Source: Streptomyces sp. NBC_01497 (GTDB taxonomy: Bacteria > Actinomycetota > Actinomycetes > Streptomycetales > Streptomycetaceae). Taken from it: 64,000 nucleotides of DNA. The notes below the pieces were generated by a model. The model saw only the letters and a list, made by a program, of their open reading frames with translations, was not told the DNA's origin and ran no database searches. Every line of letters begins with the position of its first letter. Within the stretch, counting starts at the first letter, position 1. Location of the stretch: contig NZ_CP109427.1 in assembly GCF_036250695.1 (NCBI RefSeq), positions 3,410,001-3,474,000 of the forward strand, written 5' to 3'. This document shows positions 9,012-21,241 of the stretch, in pieces. The position numbers and the translations under genes were made by a program.

Positions 9012-9113
9012 CGGTTCATCACATTATTTACAAGCGACAAACGGTGAGACAGCACACCAAACGCGGCGGTTCATGGAATTATCATATCTTTACGAATATG
9101 AGATGTACGCGGC
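9012..9113 (-). promoter_or_regulatory. A+T-rich promoter region of the deacetylase-like gene
   Basis: About 100 bases are far richer in A and T than anything nearby. On the minus strand a TTGTCG and a TAATGT-like hexamer occur in plausible -35/-10 order near 9020-9045. A short inverted repeat (TCATAT ... ATATGA, 8-base spacer) lies around 9084-9105. The position just upstream of the leftward gene at 8955 suggests promoter function. Confidence 0.4.
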
Positions 9114-9154
9114 CTGGATTCCTCTCGGCCTGCCCTACTCCGTCCGGGTTGTCC

Positions 9155-9856
9155 CTACGCCCCGAACGCCTTACCCGCACCCGGCTGAGGTTTGCCGCCC
9201 GGCAGCAGGTGTGCGGGCACGAGGTCACGCGCCGGCTCCGTGTACCCGACCGACACGATCTGGTCGCCCCGATAAGTGAACGTCGTCAGCGAGGCCAGCG
9301 TGCACTGCCGACGCCGGGGATCGTGCCACAGCTTGCGGCGCTCGATGAAACTCCGCAGGATCCAGATCGGCAGCTGGTGGCTCACGCACACCGCCTCGTG
9401 ACCCCGGGCAAGGTCCCGCGCCTTCGACAGCGCGCCCATCATCCGCACGACCTGGTCGACGTACGGCTCGCCCCAGGACGGGCGGAACGGGTTCGTCAGG
9501 TACTTCCAGTTCGCCGGCTTGCGCAGCGCCCCGTCCCCGACGCCGAAGGTCTTGCCCTCGAAGACGTTGCCCGCCTCGATCAGCCGCAGGTCCGTCTCGA
9601 CACTCAGCCCCTTGGCCTTGGCGATCGGCGCCGCCGTCTCCTGCGCCCGCTCCAGCGGGGAGGCGACGACCAGGGTGATGTCCCGGTCGGCGAGGTGCTC
9701 CGCGACCCGGTCGGCCATCCGGACGCCGAGCTCGGACAGGTGGTAACCGGCCCGCCGTCCGTACAGGACGCCCTCCGGGTTGTGCACCTCGCCGTGGCGC
9801 ATGACATGGACCACGGTCAGCTCGTCCGGGTCGGCGGCGTTGATGGGGTTGTTCAT
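9155..9856 (-). CDS. Histidine phosphatase (phosphoglycerate mutase-like)
   Basis: This 233-residue protein has the catalytic VMRHGEVHNPEG motif near residue 19 (RHG phosphohistidine site), followed by SPLERAQETA and the second His in VCVSHQLPIWIL. That places it in the histidine phosphatase superfamily. The start at ATG 9856 is supported by a GAAGGA seven bases upstream. It lies 282 bases downstream of hemL on the same strand, and an analogous neighbour is common in streptomycetes. A phosphatase role is more likely than glycolytic mutase activity, but the substrate is unknown. Confidence 0.88.
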   Translation of the reverse strand: MNNPINAADPDELTVVHVMRHGEVHNPEGVLYGRRAGYHLSELGVRMADRVAEHLADRDITLVVASPLERAQETAAPIAKAKGLSVETDLRLIEAGNVFEGKTFGVGDGALRKPANWKYLTNPFRPSWGEPYVDQVVRMMGALSKARDLARGHEAVCVSHQLPIWILRSFIERRKLWHDPRRRQCTLASLTTFTYRGDQIVSVGYTEPARDLVPAHLLPGGKPQPGAGKAFGA

Positions 9857-10138
9857 GACGAATCCTTCGGCACTCGTACGACTACGGCCTGCGGGGAGAT
9901 ACGGAACGGATACGGGCGGGAACGGGGACGCGTACGGGCCGAAGCGTACGGGCGACGACGCGTCACGGGCAGCCGCGGGCGGGATGCGCCGCGTCCAGGG
10001 CGCCCGGTCGTGGGCCGGGGGCCCGGGGCCGACGGGTGTGAACCGCATCCTCCGGTCCCGGTGGCGCGGGCCCGCCGTACGGCGCACGCCGGCCAGCGCC
10101 CGCCGTGCGCCCGACGTGCGGCGGGCCCCCGCGCGGGC

Positions 10139-11470
10139 TCAGGCGGCCGGCGGCGTCGCCTGGGCGGCGGCACGGGCCGCGGCGGGCAGGGCGTCGGCGA
10201 TCCGCTCCAGCGCGCGCTCGTCGTGCGCGGTCGACAGGAACCACACCTCGAACGCCGACGGCGGCAGGTAGACGCCCCCGGCGAGCATCGCGTGGAAGAA
10301 CGCGGTGAAGCGGAACGTGTCCTGCCGCTTCGCGTCGTCGAAGTTCCGTACCTCCGCGTCCGTGAAGAAGACGGAGAACATGTTCGACGCCGTCTGCACC
10401 GTGTGCGCGACGCCCTCCTTGGTCAGCGCCCCGGTCACCAGCGCCTGGACCCGCCGCGACGCGTCGTCGACCTGCGCGTACGCGGCGTCGTCCAGCAGCC
10501 GCAGTTGCGCGAGGCCCGCGGCCGTCGCGACCGGGTTCCCGGACAGCGTGCCCGCCTGGTACACGGGGCCCACCGGCGCCAGCCGCTGCATGATCTCCGC
10601 CCGGCCGCCGAAGGCCGCGGCCGGGAAGCCACCGCCCATGACCTTGCCGAAGGTCATCAGGTCGGGCTCCACGCCGTCGACCCCGAACCACCCGGCGCTC
10701 GACGTACGGAACCCGGTCATCACCTCGTCCGAGACGTACAGCGCGCCGTTGTCGTGGCACAGCTCCCGAAGGCCCGCGTTGAAGCCCTCACGCGGCGGGA
10801 CGACACCCATGTTGCCGGGCGACGCCTCCGTGATCACACAGGCGATCTCGCCGGGATGCGCGGCGAACGCCTCCCGCACGGCGCCCAGGTCGTTGTACGG
10901 CAGGACGATGGTGTCGCGCGCCTGCGCGCCCGTCACACCGGGCGTGTCGGGCAGGGCCAGCGTGGCGACGCCGGAACCTGCCGACGCGAGCAGCGCGTCC
11001 ACATGACCGTGGTAGCAGCCGGCGAACTTCACGACCTTGGCGCGCCCGGTGTAGCCGCGGGCCAGCCGGATCGCGGACATCGTCGCCTCCGTGCCGGAGG
11101 ACACCAGCCGGACCTCGTCCAGCGGCGCGACGCGCGCGACCATCTCCTCCGCGAGCGTCACCTCCCCCTCGGTGGGCGCGCCGAACGACGTACCGCGCGC
11201 GACCGCCGCCTGCACGGCCTCGATCACCTGCGGGTGGGCGTGCCCGAGGATCATCGGGCCCCACGAGCAGACGAGGTCCACGTACTCCCGGCCGTCCGCG
11301 TCGGTGAGATACGGGCCACTGCCGGACGCCATGAAACGGGGCGTGCCGCCGACGGCGCCGAAGGCGCGCACGGGAGAGTTGACCCCTCCCGGGGTCACTC
11401 GGGCCGCGCGCGAGAAGAGTGTCTGCGAAACTGGTGCATCAGCATCAAAGGGGAAGCTCACGTAATCCAT
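10139..11470 (-). CDS. hemL: Glutamate-1-semialdehyde 2,1-aminomutase
   Basis: This 443-residue class III PLP aminotransferase converts glutamate-1-semialdehyde to 5-aminolevulinate, the C5 route feeding haem and corrinoid synthesis. Visible landmarks are [12 protein letters not shown] near residue 27, the substrate and PLP region [10 protein letters not shown], the CYHGHVD motif, and the PLP lysine in [18 protein letters not shown] near residue 270. Its length is normal for the family. It makes the precursor of both the cytochrome c haem and the corrin ring whose genes lie nearby, but there is no operon link to either. Confidence 0.95.
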   Translation of the reverse strand: MDYVSFPFDADAPVSQTLFSRAARVTPGGVNSPVRAFGAVGGTPRFMASGSGPYLTDADGREYVDLVCSWGPMILGHAHPQVIEAVQAAVARGTSFGAPTEGEVTLAEEMVARVAPLDEVRLVSSGTEATMSAIRLARGYTGRAKVVKFAGCYHGHVDALLASAGSGVATLALPDTPGVTGAQARDTIVLPYNDLGAVREAFAAHPGEIACVITEASPGNMGVVPPREGFNAGLRELCHDNGALYVSDEVMTGFRTSSAGWFGVDGVEPDLMTFGKVMGGGFPAAAFGGRAEIMQRLAPVGPVYQAGTLSGNPVATAAGLAQLRLLDDAAYAQVDDASRRVQALVTGALTKEGVAHTVQTASNMFSVFFTDAEVRNFDDAKRQDTFRFTAFFHAMLAGGVYLPPSAFEVWFLSTAHDERALERIADALPAAARAAAQATPPAA

Positions 11471-11745
11471 GGTGTCAGAGGCCCGGATGTTCTTGCGGAC
11501 AGGTGTTTCACGGAGCGTCTGCGGGGGAGGTCACTGTCACGATGATCGGGTTGCGCGGCCGGGGCTGCGAGTGGTCGGGTGGAGATATGCATCGCGGTGG
11601 CGGACTGGGCGAGGGGACCGACGGTCTGGGGCCCGAGCCTGCCCGGCGCGGGAAGCATCGACGCAACGACCGGCACCGCGAGCACCACGATCACGATCGG
11701 CCGGGGCATGATCAGCCGGAGCCGCCGATCAGGAGCGGTGGGCGC

Positions 11746-12183
11746 GTGGGGGTGACGTACAAATACTTCGGCGCACCCGACGGTGCGACGGCGGCCCGCG
11801 TCCCCATCTCCATGCGTCCCGAGGAGCTCGGCGGCGACGAACTGGGCATGGGCGGCATGTTCGCCAAGATCAAGCCGGAGACCATAGCCGCGATGGTCCT
11901 CACGGGCATCCAGGGCATGCCCCTGTACCGCGTCCCACCCCTCGAACTGGTCGTCCTGCACCCGGACTACGCGGTGGTCAAACTCCCGATGACGGCCGTC
12001 GACCCGCTGCGCGGCGTCGGCGAGGAGTCGGTCGGGGCCGCGGCCTTCATCTGGTCCACGGTCCCGGACCGCGGCGGCCCGCGCGACGCGTTCGACGTCT
12101 ACCAACTGCTGCACGAATGGCAGGACTTCAGCCACCGCCTGCATGAGGCGGGGCATCAGCCGTACTGCCTGGTGTGGCCCTGA
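11746..12183 (+). CDS. Conserved small actinobacterial protein of unknown function
   Basis: A soluble protein of about 145 residues with no signal or membrane segment begins around VGVTYKYFGAPDGATAARVP and ends QPYCLVWP. Two GTG starts are possible: 11746 (AGGAG ten bases upstream) and 11752 (giving MTYKYFG). Codon bias and a compact globular composition support a real gene. I do not recognise a functional domain. It diverges from hemL, and a neighbour of this kind next to hemL is familiar in streptomycetes, but that gives no function. Confidence 0.75.
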   Translation: MGVTYKYFGAPDGATAARVPISMRPEELGGDELGMGGMFAKIKPETIAAMVLTGIQGMPLYRVPPLELVVLHPDYAVVKLPMTAVDPLRGVGEESVGAAAFIWSTVPDRGGPRDAFDVYQLLHEWQDFSHRLHEAGHQPYCLVWP

Positions 12184-12240
12184 CCCGGGAATGCATGGAG
12201 TGCGGGCGGGGCTTTCGGGTCCCGCCTTCTTCATGTCCTC

Positions 12241-12900
12241 ATGTCCTCGGAGGGGCCGTCAGAATGCCCCGAGGGCACCTGGGTTCCGGCGAGGGCCGCG
12301 GATGTGCCCTTGGGCCGCGGGCGCGTCCGGTATCCGACACGCGGCAACCGGCAGCCCTTTCGCGAGGGGCGTCGCCCCCGCCACGCGCCACCGGGCCGCG
12401 AGCGCCGATCTCATCCGTACGGCCTCGCCCTCCGGTTCGAAGCACGGCGCACGCGGCTGACCTCGGAGGTCACGCGGGCACCGCTGGGGCGACCCCCTGG
12501 TGAAGTCGGTCGAGCGGACCCCGACGCGGCCATCGCGCACCACCGGATCGTGCTCGTGCCGCCGCTTGCCCGACGGACCTCGGTCCGGGTGGTGCTCGTC
12601 GGCGACGCGGCGCACGGCCTGTCGCCCCTCATGTCCGCCGGCGGCACACCCGGCGTCGAGGACGTCGGCGTACTGGCTCGGGACATAGCGGCACACGACA
12701 GCGTCCCGGACGCCCTCGCCGCGTACGAGGCCGACCGCCTCCCCCGGTACGCGGCGGTGCGGGACCCCTCACTCGCCGTCGAACAGGCCGCCGACGCGGT
12801 GGAGTACGCGCGGAGCTACGCCTCCTTCAGCCACTGGATGCCGGGGACCCGGCCGACCGGCCCGTGGGGCGCGGGCCCTTCGGTCGCCGCCGCCGGCTGA
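12241..12900 (+). pseudogene. Remnant of an FAD-dependent monooxygenase (C-terminal part)
   Basis: From about 12530 to 12900 the frame encodes the C-terminal half of a class A flavin monooxygenase, with VRVVLVGDAAHGLSPLMSAGG as the FAD-pyrophosphate motif (GDAAH) and a helical tail around ALAAYEADRLPRYAAV. The N-terminal GxGxxG dinucleotide-binding domain is absent. The sequence before 12500 does not resemble the family in any frame. Family members are normally 370-500 residues, so this is a truncated relic. I do not think it makes a functional oxygenase. Confidence 0.7.
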
Positions 12901-12948
12901 GGGCGGCCCACCGCCGCGCACGGGCCGGCCCCTCGGGAGCCCGCCCGG

Positions 12949-13497
12949 TCAGCGGCGTGACGCGAAGTCGACGTCGGACGCGGGCAGTACCCGGATGGTG
13001 CGTCCGGGGAAGGCGAGGTGGTGGTAGATCTCGTTGTGGTGGGCGATCGACCGGTCCGGCGGGGCCAGTTCCCCCGCGTCGGGCCGGGCGGACGTGGTGT
13101 GGCCGTCGGCCACCAGCAGGACGTCGTAGCGGTGGCTCAGGGCCTGCCGCGCCGTCGTGTCCACGCAGATCTCGGTCGCGAATCCGGTGACGACGACCTC
13201 CGTCACTCCCCGCGCCGTGAGGACCGTGTCGAGGTCGGTGTCCAGAAAACTGTCCGGGCTGGTCTTGTGGACGACGACCTCCCAGGCGGCGGGGGCGAGT
13301 TCGGGCACGACCTGCCAGCCGTCGGTGCCGGCCTCCGTCCCGCTTCCCTGGTCCTGGATCGTCACGGTCAGGGCGCCGGCGGCCCTGGCGCGCTCGCGGA
13401 GGTCCCGGATCACCGCGACGGTCTCGGCGGCACGGTGTGCCGTCGCCACCGGGGCGTTCTGCATGTCGATCACGAGGAGTGCGGGGACACGAGGCAT
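12949..13497 (-). CDS. Isochorismatase-family cysteine hydrolase
   Basis: This 182-residue protein has the family triad: Asp in ALLVIDMQN (residue 10 region), Lys in VVHKTSPDSFLDTDLD, and Cys in VVTGFATEICVDTTARQAL. These enzymes include isochorismatases, nicotinamidases and N-carbamoyl hydrolases, so the reaction cannot be fixed from sequence. ATG 13497 is used because it opens directly into the beta-strand with the catalytic Asp. It is monocistronic and convergent with the monooxygenase remnant. Confidence 0.88.
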   Translation of the reverse strand: MPRVPALLVIDMQNAPVATAHRAAETVAVIRDLRERARAAGALTVTIQDQGSGTEAGTDGWQVVPELAPAAWEVVVHKTSPDSFLDTDLDTVLTARGVTEVVVTGFATEICVDTTARQALSHRYDVLLVADGHTTSARPDAGELAPPDRSIAHHNEIYHHLAFPGRTIRVLPASDVDFASRR

Positions 13498-13682
13498 GCG
13501 CCCACCGTAACGGCCCTCGCCGGGACGGGTGTTGTTCCTTTCCGAAACGGACCGGCCAGCTCCTCGGTGGGGAGCGGCCCCACATTCGGACAGGTGGAGG
13601 TCAAGGAACACCCCGCGCGAAGTAACGCGCCGTTTCATGCCAAAGAGGACTCATGCCCCCGATGGGCAAGAAGACATGTGGC

Positions 13683-13704
13683 GTTCACCATGAATACCCC
13701 ATGT
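13683..13704 (+). promoter_or_regulatory. Candidate PHO box upstream of alkaline phosphatase
   Basis: A perfect GTTCACC heptamer at 13683 begins an 11-bp unit followed directly by a poorer second unit (ATACCCCATGT). Streptomyces PhoP binds 11-bp direct repeats with this core. The position 60-80 bp before an alkaline phosphatase gene fits phosphate control, but only one unit is good. Confidence 0.4.
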
Positions 13705-13764
13705 CTCTCTATGGTCCAGGTGAAGGCTTGGCAAAGACAGTCAAATACTCATCTAGGAGCTTCT

Positions 13765-17017
<3,253 letters not shown>

Positions 17018-17078
17018 GGGCTCGGGGTTCCGTCGGCGGCCCGGCACCCAGCCGGAGCGGGGGCGCCGGGACGGGCTC

Positions 17079-17102
17079 GGGGGCCGCTCGGGAGCGGCCC
17101 CC
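17079..17102. terminator. Hairpin between convergent rox and cobN
   Basis: Arms GGGGGCCGCTC and GAGCGGCCCCC enclose a two-base loop. The hairpin sits 61 bases after the rox stop and 9 bases beyond the cobN stop, so it probably acts in both directions. Confidence 0.8.
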
Positions 17103-17111
17103 GGCCCGGTG

Positions 17112-20100
17112 TCAGGCGTCCTCGTCGGACTCCAGGTCGCCTTCCGTGTCGAGGAAGACCTGCCGCAGCTCCGCGAGCACACGCGGGTCCGGCTTGGCCC
17201 ACATACCGCGTGACTCGGCCTCCAGGAGGCGCTCCGCCATGCCGTGCAGGGCCCAGGGGTTGGCCTGCTGGAGGAAGGCCCGGTTCTCCTCGTCCAGGAC
17301 GTAGGTCTCCGTGAGCTTGTCGTACATCCAGTCGGCGACGACGCCCGTCGTGGCGTCGTACCCGAACAGGTAGTCCACCGTCGCGGCGAGTTCGAAGGCG
17401 CCCTTGTAGCCGTGGCGGCGCATCGCCTCGATCCAGCGGGGGTTGACGACGCGGGCGCGGAAGACGCGCGAGGTCTCCTCCACCAGGGTGCGGGTGCGGA
17501 CCGTCTCCGGGCGGGTCGAGTCGCCGATGTACGCCTCGGGCGCGGTGCCCTTGAGCGCGCGGACCGTGGCGATCATGCCGCCGTGGTACTGGAAGTAGTC
17601 GTCGGAGTCGGCGATGTCGTGTTCGCGGGTATCGGTGTTCTTCGCGGCGACCGCGATCCGCTTGTACGCGCTCTCCATCTCCTCGCGGGCCGGGCGGCCC
17701 TGGAGTTCGCGGCCGTACGCGTAGCCGCCCCACACGGTGTAGACCTCGGCGAGGTCCGCGTCGGTGCGCCAGTCGCGGCTGTCGATGAGCTGGAGCAGTC
17801 CCGCGCCGTACGTGCCGGGGCGCGAGCCGAAGATACGGGTGGTGGCGCGGCGTTCGTCCGCGCCCGCCGCCATGTCGGCCTGCGCGTGCGCCCGTACGTG
17901 GTTGTGCTCGGCGGGCTCGTCCAGCGAGGCGGCCAGCCGGACGGCGTCGTCCAGCAGGCCGATGGCGTGCGGGAAGGCGTCGCGGAAGAAACCGCTGATG
18001 CGCAGGGTGACGTCGATGCGGGGGCGGCCGAGTTCGGCGGCGTCGATCGCCTCCAGGCCGGTGACACGGCGCGACGCGTCGTCCCACACCGGCCGGATGC
18101 CGAGCAGGGCCAGCGCCTCCGCGATGTCGTCGCCCGCGGTGCGCATCGCGCTCGTCCCCCACAGCGACAGGCCGACGGACTGGGGCCATTCGCCGTTGTC
18201 GTCGCGGTAGCGGGTGAGCAGCGAGTCCGCGAGCGCCTGGCCGGTCTCCCAGGCGAGGCGGCTCGGGACGGCCTTGGGGTCGACGGAGTAGAAGTTGCGG
18301 CCGGTCGGCAGGACGTTGACGAGGCCGCGCAGCGGGGACCCCGACGGGCCGGCCGGGACGAATCCGCCGTTCAGCGCGAGGACCGAGTGGTCGATCTCGT
18401 CGGTGGTGCCGGCGAGGCGCGGTACGACCTCCTCGGCGGCGAACGTGAGGATCCGGGCCACCGCCTCGGGCTGCCCCTCCGTGACGCGGGCCACGGCGGA
18501 CGGCGCCCACTCGGCGGCCTCCATCGCCTGGACGAGGGCGCGGGCCCGTGCCTCGATGTCGTCGGCCGCGGTGCGGGTCGCCGCCGACTCGTCCAGGCCG
18601 AGCGCCTCGCGCAGGCCGGGCAGCGACTGCGTACCGCCCCAGATCTGCCGGGCGCGCAGGATGGCGAGGACGAGGTTGACCCGGGTCTCGCCGGCCGGCG
18701 CGCCACCGAGGACGTGCAGGCCGTCACGGATCTGCGCGTCCTTGATCTCGCACAGCCAGCCGTCGATGTGCAGGACGAACTCGTCGAACCCTTCGTCGTC
18801 CGGCCGCTCGTCGGGGTTCAGACCGAGATCGTGGTCGAGCTTCGCGGCCTGGATCAGCGTCCAGATCTGCGCCCGGATGGCGGGCAGTTTCGCCGGGTCC
18901 ATCGCGGCGATCTGCGCGTGCTCGTCGAGGAGTTGCTCCAGGCGGGCGATGTCGCCGTAGGACTCGGCGCGCGCCATCGGCGGTACCAGGTGGTCGACCA
19001 GCGTGGCGTGCACACGGCGCTTGGCCTGCGTGCCCTCGCCCGGGTCGTTGACGAGGAAGGGGTAGACGAGCGGCAGGTCGCCGAGCGCCGCGTCCGGCGC
19101 GCAGGCCGCCGAGAGGCCCGCGTTCTTGCCGGGCAGCCACTCCAGGTTGCCGTGCTTGCCGAGGTGGATCATCGCGTCGGCGCCGAAGCCGCCCTCGTCC
19201 TCGGACGCCTGGATCCAGCGGTAGGCGGCGAGGTAGTGGTGGGACGGCGGCAGATCGGGGTCGTGGTAGATCGCGATGGGGTTCTCGCCGAAGCCGCGCG
19301 GCGGCTGGATGAGGATCAGCAGGTTGCCCCGGCGCAGCGCCGCGAGGACGATGTCGCCCTCCGGGTTGCTGCTGCGGTCCACGAACATCTCGCCGGGCGC
19401 GGGGCCCCAGTGCTCCTCGACCGACGCCCGCAGTCCGGCGGGGAGCCGGTCGAACCAGCGGCGGTAGTCGGCCGCCGGGATGCGTACGGGGTTGCGTGCC
19501 ATCTGCTCGTCGGTCAGCCACTCCTGGTCGTGGCCGCCCGCGGCGATGAGCGCGCGGATCAGTTCGTCACCGTCGCCGGAGACCAGGCCTGGGACGTCCG
19601 GGAGGCGGGTGCCGCCGTGGCCGGTGCCGCCGTGGCCGTTCCCGGTCGCGGCGTCCGTCTCGGCCGCCGTACCGGTCCGGGTCGCCGTGTCGGTCTGGGT
19701 CGCGGCGTCGGTCCGGGTCGCGGCGTCCGTCTCGGCCGCCGGGCCGAAGTCGTAGCCCTCCGCCACGAGGCGGCGCAGCAGCGCGACGGCGCTCGCCGGG
19801 GTGTCGAGGCCGACCGCGTTGCCGATGCGGGAGTGCTTCGTCGGGTAGGCGGAGAGCACCAGCGCGAGACGCTTGTCCGCGTTGGGTATGTGGCGCAGGC
19901 GCGCGTGCCGTACGGCGATCCCCGCGACGCGCGCCGCGCGTTCGGTGTCCGCGACGTACGACGGCAGGCCGTCCTCGTCGATCTCCTTGAACGAGAACGG
20001 CACCGTGATCAGCCGCCCGTCGAACTCGGGGACGGCTATCTGCCCGGCCGCGTCGAGCGGCGACAGACCCTCGTCGCTGGCCTCCCAGTCGGCCCGCGAG

Positions 20101-20870
20101 CCCGTCAGGCACAACGCCTGGAGGATCGGCACGCCGAGCCCGGCGAGCGCGCCCGCGTCCCACGACTCGTCGTCCTCGCCCGCCGAGGCCCCGGCGGGCC
20201 GGGTGCCGCCCGCCGCGAGGACGGTCGTCACCAGGGCGTCCGCCGAGCGCAGCGTCTCCAGCAGATCGGGCTCCGGGCTGCGCAGCGACGCCACGTACAG
20301 CGGCAGCGGGCGCCCGCCCGCCGTCTCGATCTCGGCGCACAGGGCGTCCACGAAGCCGGTGTTGCCGCTCATGTGGTGCGCGCGGTAGTAGAGCACCGCG
20401 ATGACCGGGCCCGCCGGGGACGCCGCGGCCGATCGCTCCAGGTGGCCCCAGGTCGGCGCGGGGGCGGGCGGCTCGAAGCCGTGGCCGGTCAGCAGCACCG
20501 TGTCGGAGAGGAACCGGGCGAGCTGGTCCAGGTTGGCGGGGCCGCCGTGCGCGAGGTAGGCGTGGGCCTCGGCCGCGATGCCGATGGGGACCGTGGAGGC
20601 CTCCATCAGCTGGGCGTCGGGCGCCTGCTCGCCGGTGAGGACCACCAGCGGTTTGCCGCTCGCCCGCAGCGCGTCGATCCCCTCCTGCCAGGCGCGCAGC
20701 CCGCCGAGGAGCCGCACGACGACAAGGTCGGCGCCGTCGAGCAGGGCGGGCAGGCCGTCGAGCGGCAGGCGTGCGGGGTTGGCGAAGCGGAACGGCACGG
20801 GCGCGCCGGCCGCGTTCGCGGCGCGGGCGGAGAGCAGATCGGTGTCGGACGTCGACAGGAGCAGCAGCAT
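17112..20870 (-). CDS. cobN: Cobaltochelatase large subunit CobN
   Basis: This 1252-residue protein spans the full CobN/magnesium-chelatase subunit H family. Visible landmarks are the N-terminal strand LLLLSTSDTDLLSARA, GPVIAVLYYRAHHMSGNTGF near residue 155, MIHLGKHGNLEWLPGK with its conserved His residues near 570, and the C-terminal region with SDDYFQYHGGM. CobN with CobS and CobT inserts Co2+ into hydrogenobyrinic acid a,c-diamide using ATP. An unusual low-complexity insert of Asp/Ala/Thr/Arg units followed by Gly/His sits at residues 375-425. The gene stands alone behind a cobalamin riboswitch (20905-21025), so B12 should repress it. Confidence 0.95.
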   Translation of the reverse strand: MLLLLSTSDTDLLSARAANAAGAPVPFRFANPARLPLDGLPALLDGADLVVVRLLGGLRAWQEGIDALRASGKPLVVLTGEQAPDAQLMEASTVPIGIAAEAHAYLAHGGPANLDQLARFLSDTVLLTGHGFEPPAPAPTWGHLERSAAASPAGPVIAVLYYRAHHMSGNTGFVDALCAEIETAGGRPLPLYVASLRSPEPDLLETLRSADALVTTVLAAGGTRPAGASAGEDDESWDAGALAGLGVPILQALCLTGSRADWEASDEGLSPLDAAGQIAVPEFDGRLITVPFSFKEIDEDGLPSYVADTERAARVAGIAVRHARLRHIPNADKRLALVLSAYPTKHSRIGNAVGLDTPASAVALLRRLVAEGYDFGPAAETDAATRTDAATQTDTATRTGTAAETDAATGNGHGGTGHGGTRLPDVPGLVSGDGDELIRALIAAGGHDQEWLTDEQMARNPVRIPAADYRRWFDRLPAGLRASVEEHWGPAPGEMFVDRSSNPEGDIVLAALRRGNLLILIQPPRGFGENPIAIYHDPDLPPSHHYLAAYRWIQASEDEGGFGADAMIHLGKHGNLEWLPGKNAGLSAACAPDAALGDLPLVYPFLVNDPGEGTQAKRRVHATLVDHLVPPMARAESYGDIARLEQLLDEHAQIAAMDPAKLPAIRAQIWTLIQAAKLDHDLGLNPDERPDDEGFDEFVLHIDGWLCEIKDAQIRDGLHVLGGAPAGETRVNLVLAILRARQIWGGTQSLPGLREALGLDESAATRTAADDIEARARALVQAMEAAEWAPSAVARVTEGQPEAVARILTFAAEEVVPRLAGTTDEIDHSVLALNGGFVPAGPSGSPLRGLVNVLPTGRNFYSVDPKAVPSRLAWETGQALADSLLTRYRDDNGEWPQSVGLSLWGTSAMRTAGDDIAEALALLGIRPVWDDASRRVTGLEAIDAAELGRPRIDVTLRISGFFRDAFPHAIGLLDDAVRLAASLDEPAEHNHVRAHAQADMAAGADERRATTRIFGSRPGTYGAGLLQLIDSRDWRTDADLAEVYTVWGGYAYGRELQGRPAREEMESAYKRIAVAAKNTDTREHDIADSDDYFQYHGGMIATVRALKGTAPEAYIGDSTRPETVRTRTLVEETSRVFRARVVNPRWIEAMRRHGYKGAFELAATVDYLFGYDATTGVVADWMYDKLTETYVLDEENRAFLQQANPWALHGMAERLLEAESRGMWAKPDPRVLAELRQVFLDTEGDLESDEDA

Positions 20871-20904
20871 GCGGCGTCTTGCCTTCCTCGGGGTCCGCGC
20901 CCCG

Positions 20905-21025
20905 GCGGTGGTGAGGACGGCGGGAGTTCCTGACTCACCCGGGCCGGTGTGCCGGGCTCACAGTGGCGGGACCGCGCCGGATTCACACCGGGCTTCCTCC
21001 CAGACGCCGTCGCTGGTCCCGTCGA
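20905..21025 (-). promoter_or_regulatory. Cobalamin riboswitch controlling cobN
   Basis: Read leftward, the element contains GGAAGCCCGGTGTGAATCC, then CGGTCCCGCCACTGTGA (the conserved core around GCCACTG), and finally the B12 box as GAGTCAGGAACTCCC. GACGGCG at 21005-21011 and CGCCGTC at 20916-20922 can pair as the closing P1 stem. It ends about 35 bases before the cobN start, which suggests that ligand binding hides the ribosome binding site. The divergent cobG transcript does not include it. Confidence 0.93.
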
Positions 21026-21241
21026 TAGTAGGCGGTGCTGGTCACGGGCGGGGAGGGCGCATCGGGTGCCGGGCCCGCGCGCCCGCCCCCGACGGTTTGG
21101 GCACCTGCCGCGCCCGGCGCCCACGCCCCCGGGGCGGGCCTCGTCGGCCGGTGCGTCCGCCTCAGCGCGGTCGCCCCCGCCGCCAGGGCCCGTCACCAGC
21201 ACCCCCGTCCGTGCCAGGTGGGCGCCCGGCGCACCGTGGGT

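Noticed and set aside
8633..11545. A 970-codon frame antisense to the phosphatase and hemL
   Set aside because: Both leftward genes are complete, well-known families with normal starts.
17244..20933. A 1229-codon open frame antisense to cobN
   Set aside because: It mirrors the high-G+C third positions of cobN, gives an Arg/Gly/Val/Asp-rich product with no domain, and CobN is complete on the other strand.
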